Assembly (NCBI GenBank): GCA_050184585.1
Contig: JBFXAF010000003.1
Location: 1 to 64,000 of the forward strand
From: JBFXAF01 sp050184585
GTDB taxonomy: Bacteria > Pseudomonadota > Alphaproteobacteria > Rhizobiales > Rhizobiaceae
Length of the DNA: 64,000 nucleotides
Direction: 5' to 3'
Each line of letters begins with the position of its first letter. Position 1 is the first letter of the stretch. Below, in pieces: positions 53,633-61,711 of this stretch. The notes under the pieces are model-generated. The model did not search any database, was not told the origin of the DNA, and saw only the letters and a list, made by a program, of their open reading frames with translations. A program made the translations under genes and the position numbers.

Positions 53633-54601
53633 TCACGGTTTCAGGATCAGCTTGCCGGTCGCGCCGCGACCGAGCACGCGTTCGAGCACGCCGGCCGCTT
53701 CCGACAGCGGATAGATGCCCTCGATGACCGGCTTCACCTTGCCGGAGAGGTACCAGCCGATGAGCTCGCCCATGTTCTCAGCATAGACCTTCGGCTCGCG
53801 CTGCGTGAAGCTGCCCCAGAACACGCCGACGACGCTATAGCCCTTGACCAGGGCGAGGTTGACCGGAAACTGCGGGATCCTGCCCGAGGCGAAGCCTATG
53901 ACCAGAAGCCGTCCGTTCCACGCCATCGATCGCGCGAGCGCGTCGAAGCCGTCGCCGCCGACCGGATCGTAGGCGACGTCGACGCCCTTTCCGCCCGTCG
54001 CTTCCTTGAGGCTGTCCTTCAGCTTGTCGTAACTCAGCACGATGTCGGCACCGGCCTCCTTCGCGATCGACCGTTTGTCCTCGGTCGAGGCGACGCCGAT
54101 CACCGAGGCGCCCATCGCCTTGCCGATCTGCACGGCCGCTATGCCCGTGGCGCCCGACGCGCCGAGCACGCAGAGCGTCTCGCCGGGCTTGAGAGCGGCG
54201 CGCTGCTTCAGCGCGTGATGCGACGTGCCGAAGCCGCACATCAGCGCGCAGGCGTCGGCGCCGTTCATGCCGTCGGGCAGCTTCATCACCGTCGCCTCGT
54301 CGGCTCCGACCTTTTCGGCATAGCCGCCGATCGACGAGAGCGCGGCGACGCGATCACCAGGCTTCACCAACTTCACGTCGGGTCCGACGGCGGTGACCGT
54401 ACCCGCAACCTCCATGCCTGGCACGAAGGGGGTCGGCGGCTTCATCTGGTAGAGCCCCTGCACCAGCAGCCCGTCGGGATAGTTCACGCCGATCGCCTCG
54501 GCCTGGATGACGACAGTGCGTCCAACCGCCCGCGGCTCGGGCCACTCGGCATAGTCGAGCCGGTCGAGCGGAGCGAAATCGCGGGCGACGATCGCCTTCA
54601 T
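53633..54601 (-). CDS. NADPH:quinone oxidoreductase family protein
   Basis: The 322-residue MDR enzyme has GVNYPDGLLVQGLYQMKPP, MEVAGTVTAVGPDVKLVKPG and the Rossmann motif CVLGASGATGIAAVQIGKAM. It has the YncB/QOR-like pattern without zinc ligands. It lies between the acyl-CoA dehydrogenase and the second oxidoreductase. Homologues reduce quinones or alpha,beta-unsaturated acyl or carbonyl compounds. Two such enzymes in tandem suggest one acts on the pathway substrate. Confidence 0.88.
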   Translation of the reverse strand: MKAIVARDFAPLDRLDYAEWPEPRAVGRTVVIQAEAIGVNYPDGLLVQGLYQMKPPTPFVPGMEVAGTVTAVGPDVKLVKPGDRVAALSSIGGYAEKVGADEATVMKLPDGMNGADACALMCGFGTSHHALKQRAALKPGETLCVLGASGATGIAAVQIGKAMGASVIGVASTEDKRSIAKEAGADIVLSYDKLKDSLKEATGGKGVDVAYDPVGGDGFDALARSMAWNGRLLVIGFASGRIPQFPVNLALVKGYSVVGVFWGSFTQREPKVYAENMGELIGWYLSGKVKPVIEGIYPLSEAAGVLERVLGRGATGKLILKP

Positions 54602-54603
54602 CG

Positions 54604-55835
<1,232 letters not shown>

Positions 55836-55839
<4 letters not shown>

Positions 55840-56480
55840 GCCGCCATCGCCTCCATGCAACCCAATCCCCTGAGCGAACACTGCACCACCTGAGCGACGA
55901 TCGACGCCAGATCGTCCTCGGTCTCGCCGGGTCTCGTCGAATACCAGAAGATCGGCGAGTTGAGCGTCATCATCGCCATCTGGTTGGCGATGCTGAGGTT
56001 TGGAAACCGCATCCTGCCTTCCCGCTCGCCCTGCGCGATGACCTCGCGGAACATGTTTCCGTACTGGGTCCGGTATTCGAGCAGCTCGCCGAGCACCTTG
56101 CGCTGCTCGGGGGTGGTCGCACCCCTCAGCGTCAGCTCGACGCCTTCCCACACCGCCCGCTGGAAGGGACGCGTCCGGATCATCTGATAGGTGTGCGCGG
56201 TGGCCATGCGCCGCCATTTCTCGATCGTCGGCAGGGATTGGGTACGAAGCGGTTCGATCGCGGCGTAGTTCATCTCCATGCCGGTCCTGTACACCTCGGC
56301 GAAGAGATCGGCCTTGGAATGGAAGTGATGGTAGATCCGGCCCTTGGTCGCGCCGAGGCGGCGCGCCACGTCGTCGATCGACGTGGCGTTGTAGCCGCGC
56401 TCCATGAAGCATTCAGCTGCCGCGCGAAGGATGTCCGCGCGGGAATCGTCAACGACATGCTCGCGGACGCTGAGCGTCAT
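55836..56480 (-). CDS. TetR family transcriptional regulator
   Basis: The 214-residue repressor has the TetR HTH at about 14-60 (ADILRAAAECFMERGYNATS, DDVARRLGATKGRIYHHFHS). The ligand domain follows. It starts an operon of about ten genes and is divergent from the SDR-MaoC-kinase-SDR operon. A perfect 7+7 inverted repeat in between is its likely operator, so it probably represses both operons until an acyl-CoA or acid ligand binds. Confidence 0.93.
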
Positions 56481-56565
56481 CGGGCGCTGCTTCCTCCCTT
56501 GTCCGGCGCCCGCTTGCGTCCGGCCAGCGGCCGACCGTCGGGTCTTTACGGATGACGGAATGATG

Positions 56566-56585
56566 AACATACTACCGGGTATGTT
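56566..56585. promoter_or_regulatory. Putative TetR operator between the divergent catabolic operons
   Basis: AACATAC and GTATGTT are perfect inverted arms around TACCGG. The site lies 86 bases before the TetR start and 54 bases before the SDR start. The size and symmetry match known TetR-family operators. Confidence 0.75.
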
Positions 56586-56638
56586 GTCAACGCGGCGGAG
56601 GCGTTTGCCTGAACCAGTCCGCGCCAGGGGAGGAACGG

Positions 56639-57454
56639 ATGAGCTATCTGGACGATCTGTTTTCGGTCGCCGGCAAGACGGCGCTGGTCACCGGCGGCGC
56701 AACCGGGATCGGTCGCATGATGGCGACCGGCTTCGCGAGCGCCGGCGCGCGCGTGCTCATCGCCTCGCGCAAGGCGGCCGATTGCGGACGGGTCGCCGAC
56801 GAGATCAACGGAGCGGGCCTGCCGGGCAAGGTTGAAGGCTTCGGGGGCGACGTTGGAAGCGAACAGGGCGTCGAAGCGCTCGCCGCGGAGGTCGCGGCGC
56901 GCACCGACAGCCTGCACATTCTCGTCAACAATGCCGGCCTTTCCTGGGGCGAGCCGCTCGAGACCTTCCCCTACGCGGCCTGGGCGCGCGTGCTGAACGT
57001 CAATGTCACGGGGCTGTTCCACCTGACCCGGCTGCTGCTGCCGGCGCTGGACAGGGCGGCGAGCGACGCCGACCCGTCCCGCATCATCAACCTCGGTTCG
57101 GTCATGGGAACGCAGCCGATCGCCGACGGGGCGTACTCCTACACGGCGTCCAAGGCGGCCGTGCATCACCTGACGCGGACCCTGGCCATCGAACTCGCGG
57201 AGCGACGCATCACCGTGAACGCCTTCGCTCCGGGCCCGTTCCAGAGCCGGATGACCGCCTTCGCCACCGCCTCGGATGAACAGGCCGAACTCGTCGGCTC
57301 GCGCGTGCCGATCGGCCGCATAGGCCGGCCCGACGACATCGCGGGCACCGCGATCTATCTGTGCAGCAGGGCTGGAAGCTACGTGACAGGCGCCATAATT
57401 CCCATTGACGGCGGCCAGTCGGTCCAGCATGGCATGAGCCTGTTCAAGGAGTGA
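56639..57454 (+). CDS. Short-chain dehydrogenase/reductase
   Basis: The 271-residue SDR has the cofactor motif VTGGATGIGRMMATGFASAG, NNAG at about residue 99, the catalytic Ser in RIINLGSVMGTQP and YxxxK in YSYTASKAAVHHL. It probably reduces or oxidises a keto/hydroxy acyl intermediate. GGAGGAA precedes the ATG. It is the first gene of the plus-strand operon of the TetR regulon. Confidence 0.92.
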   Translation: MSYLDDLFSVAGKTALVTGGATGIGRMMATGFASAGARVLIASRKAADCGRVADEINGAGLPGKVEGFGGDVGSEQGVEALAAEVAARTDSLHILVNNAGLSWGEPLETFPYAAWARVLNVNVTGLFHLTRLLLPALDRAASDADPSRIINLGSVMGTQPIADGAYSYTASKAAVHHLTRTLAIELAERRITVNAFAPGPFQSRMTAFATASDEQAELVGSRVPIGRIGRPDDIAGTAIYLCSRAGSYVTGAIIPIDGGQSVQHGMSLFKE

Positions 57455-57481
57455 CGCGCCTCAGACAGGGGGAGCGCCGTC

Positions 57482-57961
57482 GTGCGGTCGATCAGCCTCG
57501 AAGACTACGAAGCCGCGAAGGGCACCGTGCTGGGCGTGTCGCCCTGGCGCACGGTGTCGCAGGAGATCATCGACCAGTTCGCCGACGCCACCGACGATCA
57601 CCAGTTCATCCATGTCGATCCGGAACGGGCGGCGCGCGAGACGCCCTATGGAGGCACGATCGCTCATGGCTTCCTGGTGATCTCCCTGCTTTCGGCGATG
57701 ACCTTCGAGACGCTGCCGCGCATCGAGGGCTACGGCATCGGAATCAACCACGGATTCGAGAACCTGAAGTTCGTCACCCCGGTGAAGTCCGGGGCGCGGC
57801 TGCGGACGAAGTTCGTGCTCGCCGATTTCCACGCGCGTCCGTCCGGCATCGTTCAACTCTCCCATGACATCACCATCGAGATCGAGAATTCGATCAAGCC
57901 GGCGCTCACGGCGCGCTGGATGACGCTGGCGATGAAGGACCGGGGAGAAGAGGCGGCATGA
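57482..57961 (+). CDS. MaoC-like (R)-hydratase
   Basis: The 159-residue hot-dog-fold enzyme has the hydratase motif ATDDHQFIHVDPERA (Asp and His catalytic pair), then PYGGTIAHGFLVISLLS. It would hydrate an enoyl-CoA to a hydroxyacyl-CoA. The start is GTG. Its stop overlaps the kinase ATG by 4 bases. It lies 27 bases after the SDR. Confidence 0.92.
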   Translation: MRSISLEDYEAAKGTVLGVSPWRTVSQEIIDQFADATDDHQFIHVDPERAARETPYGGTIAHGFLVISLLSAMTFETLPRIEGYGIGINHGFENLKFVTPVKSGARLRTKFVLADFHARPSGIVQLSHDITIEIENSIKPALTARWMTLAMKDRGEEAA

Positions 57962-58992
57962 GCGATCCGAACGCGCTGGACGCCCTCGCGCTGGTCTCCT
58001 ATCTGGAGCGTCACGTCGAGGGCTTCGCCGGCCCGGCATCGATCGAAAAGTTCAAGGCTGGCCAGTCGAACCCGACCTATGCCGTATCCGCCGCCAGCGG
58101 CCGCTACGTCCTCCGCGCCAAGCCGCCGGGCCAGCTGCTGAAGTCGGCCCACCAGGTCGACCGCGAGTACCGGGTCATCAGGGCGCTTGCGGGCTCGCGC
58201 GTGCCGGTACCCCCTGTCCTGCATCTCTCCGGCGACGATTCGCCGATCGGCCGCATGTTCTACGTCATGCGCTTCGTCGAGGGCCGCATCTTCTGGGATC
58301 CGGCGCTTCCCGACGTTCCTGACAATGACGGCCGCGGCCGTATCTACGATGCGATGAATGCCACGCTGGCGGCGCTCCACGATGTCGACGTCGCCGCGGT
58401 CGGATTGCAGGATTTCGGCAAGCCGGGCAGCTATTTCGAGCGCCAGCTCGGCCGCTGGACGGGCCAGTACCGCGCCTCGGAGACGGGCACGGTCGCCGAG
58501 ATGGACCGACTCATCGAATGGCTCGAGGCCCGCCTTCCGCCTGATGACGGGGTCGTCTCGCTCGTCCACGGCGACTACCGCATCGACAACATGATCTTCG
58601 CGCCCGACCGGCCGGAGGTGGTGGCGGTGCTCGACTGGGAACTCTCGACGCTCGGCCATCCCTACGCCGACATCGCCTACCAGTGCATGCAATGGCGGCT
58701 GCCGCACTCGTCCGGCTTCCGCGGGCTCGGCGGCATCGACCGCGCCGCGGTCGGGCTGCCGTCCGAGGACGCCTATGTCGATGCCTACTGCCGGCGGCGG
58801 GGTATCGGCCGCATCGACAACTGGACCTTCTGCCTCGCCTTTTCCTTCTTCCGGCTCGGCGCAATCTGCCAGGGCGTCTACAGGCGCGCCCTCGACGGCA
58901 ACGCGTCCAATCCAGAAAAGGCGCGGACCTATGGCGAAGCGGTGCGCCTGCTTGCCGCGCTTGCCGTCAACCTGATCGATCGGAGGGGGTGA
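57958..58992 (+). CDS. Phosphotransferase family protein (APH fold, ACAD10/11 kinase-domain type)
   Basis: The 344-residue protein kinase-like enzyme has FKAGQSNPTYAVSAASGRYV (nucleotide loop), LRAKPPGQLLKSAHQVDREY (Lys and Glu), the catalytic loop LVHGDYRIDNMIF (HGD..N) and the metal Asp in VVAVLDWELSTLGHPYADIA. These match the N-terminal kinase half of ACAD10/ACAD11 and the LvaA-type enzyme that phosphorylates 4-hydroxyacyl-CoA. It is coupled to the MaoC gene and directly abuts the next SDR gene. Confidence 0.9.
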   Translation: MSDPNALDALALVSYLERHVEGFAGPASIEKFKAGQSNPTYAVSAASGRYVLRAKPPGQLLKSAHQVDREYRVIRALAGSRVPVPPVLHLSGDDSPIGRMFYVMRFVEGRIFWDPALPDVPDNDGRGRIYDAMNATLAALHDVDVAAVGLQDFGKPGSYFERQLGRWTGQYRASETGTVAEMDRLIEWLEARLPPDDGVVSLVHGDYRIDNMIFAPDRPEVVAVLDWELSTLGHPYADIAYQCMQWRLPHSSGFRGLGGIDRAAVGLPSEDAYVDAYCRRRGIGRIDNWTFCLAFSFFRLGAICQGVYRRALDGNASNPEKARTYGEAVRLLAALAVNLIDRRG

Positions 58993-59769
58993 ATGAGCCG
59001 GTTCGAGGGAAAGGTCGCGCTGGTCACCGGCGCGACGGGCGGGTTCGGCCGAAGGACCGCCGAACGCCTTGTCGCAGAAGGCGCGCGCGTGGTCCTCTCC
59101 GACATGGACGCCGGCGCGCTCGAAGCCCTCGCCGACGCGCTGGGGAGCGACGTCGCGACGCTCGCCGGGGACATCTCCGACGAGACGCTCTCGGCCAATC
59201 TCGTGGCGCTGGCAGCGAGCCGCTTCGGCGGGCTCGACATCGCGATCAACAACGCCGGAATCGCCCAGAGTTTCCTGCGCCTCCCGCAGGTCCCGTCAGA
59301 CGAGGCCCGACGCATCGTCGAGATCGACCTGCTCGGCGTCTTCTACGCCATGAAGCATCAGATTCCGCTGATGGAGAGGCAGTACAAGGAGAGCCAGCGT
59401 CCTGGGACGATCGTCAACATCGCCTCCGTCGCGGGGCTGGCCGGAGCCCAGAAGCTCTCGGTCTATGCCGCCGCCAAGCACGGGGTGGTCGGCCTCACGC
59501 GCTCGGCGGCCGCGGAGTCGGCGAAGCGCGGCGTCCGGGTCAACGCGGTCTGCCCGTCCTTCGCCCGCACCCGCATGGTCGACGATTTCGTCACGATCCA
59601 CGGCGGTCAGCAGGACGAGGCGCTAGAGGAACTGACCCGCGGCGTCCCGATGAAGCGCGTCGCCGAGGTCGACGAGGTGGTGGAGGTGATCCTTTTCGCG
59701 GCCGACCCGAAGAACTCCTTCATGACCGGCCACACGCTGTCGGTCGACGGCGGCATCGCCGCCATCTGA
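58993..59769 (+). CDS. Short-chain dehydrogenase/reductase
   Basis: The 258-residue SDR has VTGATGGFGRRTAERLVAEG, INNAGIAQSF, the catalytic Ser in IVNIASVAGLAGAQ and YAAAKHGVVG. It begins on the base after the kinase stop, so it is part of the same operon. It is only moderately like the first SDR (56639), so the two probably act on different oxidation steps. Confidence 0.92.
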   Translation: MSRFEGKVALVTGATGGFGRRTAERLVAEGARVVLSDMDAGALEALADALGSDVATLAGDISDETLSANLVALAASRFGGLDIAINNAGIAQSFLRLPQVPSDEARRIVEIDLLGVFYAMKHQIPLMERQYKESQRPGTIVNIASVAGLAGAQKLSVYAAAKHGVVGLTRSAAAESAKRGVRVNAVCPSFARTRMVDDFVTIHGGQQDEALEELTRGVPMKRVAEVDEVVEVILFAADPKNSFMTGHTLSVDGGIAAI

Positions 59770-59772
59770 CGG

Positions 59773-60201
59773 TCAGATGTCCAGCAGGCCCTCGCGCATC
59801 GCGATGGCGATGGCGTCGGTGCGGTTCGCTGCGCCGAGCTTGGACAGGATGGAAGCCACATGGAACTTCGCGGTGTGCGCCGAGATGTCGAGCCTGCGCG
59901 CGATCACCTTGTTCGGCGCGCCCTCGCCAAGCAGTTCGAGCACCTGCCGCTCACGCTGGCTGAAGCGCGCCGACGGGTCGGCCCGGTCACCGCCCGTCAC
60001 GGGTTCGGCGACGACACGGTAGCCCGCGGCCATCAGTTGCGCCGCGGCGGCGACAAGCTCGGCCGACGCATCGTCCCTGAGGGCCGACCTCGCCTTCTCG
60101 ACGATGGCGGACGTTCTCGATGGCCGCCCGCGCCTCTCCTCGACGGGCTCCCTATCGATGACGTCGCCGAAGTGAACGCGGTCTTCGAGTGCGATGTACA
60201 T
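59773..60201 (-). CDS. LuxR-type DNA-binding protein without receiver domain
   Basis: The 142-residue protein has only the C-terminal LuxR/GerE HTH (about 80-140; FSQRERQVLELLGEGAPNKV, TAKFHVASILSKLGAANRTD). The N-terminal 75 residues are polar, with no receiver, PAS or autoinducer domain. GAGAGG precedes the ATG. It converges with the SDR operon (3 bases). It could be a constitutive or protein-controlled regulator; the target is unknown. Confidence 0.82.
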   Translation of the reverse strand: MYIALEDRVHFGDVIDREPVEERRGRPSRTSAIVEKARSALRDDASAELVAAAAQLMAAGYRVVAEPVTGGDRADPSARFSQRERQVLELLGEGAPNKVIARRLDISAHTAKFHVASILSKLGAANRTDAIAIAMREGLLDI

Positions 60202-60536
60202 CCTCTCGCCTTTCCTCCGGTCGCGAGACCGGCCTGCCGCCATGTTACCCCGCATCTCTCGCGAATTCACTGGCCATCCGGTCAGGTCGAGAGGTCACGA
60301 GGCGTTCCAGACATATAGGCATCATCCCGGTGGATGTCCCGCATGTCCATTCAACCTGTACACAACGACCGCTCCCGCACGACCACCGCGTCGGCCCGGC
60401 CGAGCGTCGCATCAGGCCCTGAAGGGTGCGGGAGCCGAAACCCTGACAGGCTCCTGTCAGCAGAATGGTCGATGCCGCAAGATTCGGGTTGCGGTCCACG
60501 CCGGACGGCGCACGATGGCGTTCAAGGAGACGAGCC
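60202..60536. promoter_or_regulatory. Divergent intergenic region between the LuxR-type gene and the DNA methyltransferase gene
   Basis: No gene is supported in these 335 bases. The main feature is an 18-base perfect palindrome, CTGACAGGCTCCTGTCAG, at 60443-60460, 77 bases before the methyltransferase start. It may be an operator or a hairpin. The region should carry promoters for both genes. Confidence 0.55.
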
Positions 60537-61097
60537 ATGGACGCGACCCGGCATTTTGCGATCTTCGAGACGGCGGCGGGCCATTGCGGGATCGCCTGGA
60601 GCGCGAAAGGCGTGACGCGCTTCCATCTGCCCGAGCGCGATCCGGCGGCGGCGCAGCGCGCCATGCACCGCAAGGCGGCCGGCGCGGAACCCGGCGACCC
60701 GCCGCCCGCCATCGCCAGGATCGTCGCCGAGGTCAGGCGCTACTTCGATGGCGAGACCGTCGATTTCAAGGACGTCGGGCTGAACCTGCCGGCCATGAAC
60801 GCCTTGTACGTCGACATCTACGACGCGACGCGCGGGTTGGGTTGGGGCGAGACGACGACATATGGCGCGCTGGCAAGAATGCTCGGCCGGGGTCCGGAAG
60901 TCGCCCGCGACGTCGGACAGGCGATGGCGAAGAACCCCGTTCCCCTCATCATACCATGCCACCGCGTTCTGGCAGCCGGCGGCAAGCCGGGAGGGTTTTC
61001 GGCTCCAGGCGGCGTCAACGCCAAGGTGAGGATGCTCGAGATGGAGGGCGTCAGCGTCGCTCCGGCCGAGCCGCCGCAGCGCTCGCTCGCGTTTTGA
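60537..61097 (+). CDS. ogt: Methylated-DNA-[protein]-cysteine S-methyltransferase (O6-alkylguanine repair)
   Basis: The 186-residue suicide repair protein moves the alkyl group from O6-alkylguanine to Cys141 in IIPCHRVLAAGGKPGGFS. The HTH region is GWGETTTYGALARMLGRGPE. The N-terminal domain is short and lacks the Ada zinc motif, so it is an Ogt-type enzyme. ATG at 60537 has AAGGAGA 9 bases upstream; the longer frame from 60465 is not needed. Confidence 0.9.
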   Translation: MDATRHFAIFETAAGHCGIAWSAKGVTRFHLPERDPAAAQRAMHRKAAGAEPGDPPPAIARIVAEVRRYFDGETVDFKDVGLNLPAMNALYVDIYDATRGLGWGETTTYGALARMLGRGPEVARDVGQAMAKNPVPLIIPCHRVLAAGGKPGGFSAPGGVNAKVRMLEMEGVSVAPAEPPQRSLAF

Positions 61098-61141
61098 GCG
61101 GTGAGGCCTTAAGGCCGCGGCGGCCGTCGGGATCTTGTCCG

Positions 61142-61711
61142 TCAGGCGGCGTCGCCCGCCGCTTCCTCGAGGAAATCGAGCACGTAGTCGGAGAAAGAGC
61201 GCCAGCACTCGATCCTGAACGCGTCCGCCCCGGTGCGGAAGAGAACGATCTCCACCTTGCCGAGGATGGTCCGCGACGCGGCTCCCACCGGGAACGCCGC
61301 CAGGGCGAGATCCTGCGGACAGCCGGCCGAAAGCGTGGCCTCCACGCCCGCGCCGCTGACCGAAAGGCCGATATTGCGGTGCGAAATGCCGACCGCCGAA
61401 TGCAGCGCCTTGACGCCGGCGACGTCGGCGAGCGGATGCTTGCTCGCATCGTCGATGACCAGCCATTCGTCCGGCCCGAGCCAGAGCGCATGGCGCTTGC
61501 CCTCGCTGGCCGAACTCTTCGGCCTGACCGGCAGCTTCACCTTCAGCGCCTTCGACAGCGCCGCGACCGATGCCGCCGGCGCACGCAGCGACATGCGCTC
61601 GGCCGGGGGCAGCACAGCGACGGTCACGGCGGCGTTGCGGATCTCCCGACCCGCATGTGCCGGCCGGCGCTCGGCCGACGGGGCTGCCACTTTCTTCGCG
61701 GCCCTAGCCAT
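61142..61711 (-). CDS. soxG: Sarcosine oxidase gamma subunit
   Basis: The 189-residue small subunit of heterotetrameric sarcosine oxidase has the pattern ERMSLRAPAASVAALSKALK, HALWLGPDEWLVIDDAS, SVSGAGVEATLSAGCPQDLA and DAFRIECWRSFSDYVLDFLE. It overlaps soxA by 8 bases, the usual soxBDAG order. The complex oxidises sarcosine and hands the methyl group to tetrahydrofolate. Beyond it no other gene of the set is seen in the window. Confidence 0.92.
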   Translation of the reverse strand: MARAAKKVAAPSAERRPAHAGREIRNAAVTVAVLPPAERMSLRAPAASVAALSKALKVKLPVRPKSSASEGKRHALWLGPDEWLVIDDASKHPLADVAGVKALHSAVGISHRNIGLSVSGAGVEATLSAGCPQDLALAAFPVGAASRTILGKVEIVLFRTGADAFRIECWRSFSDYVLDFLEEAAGDAA

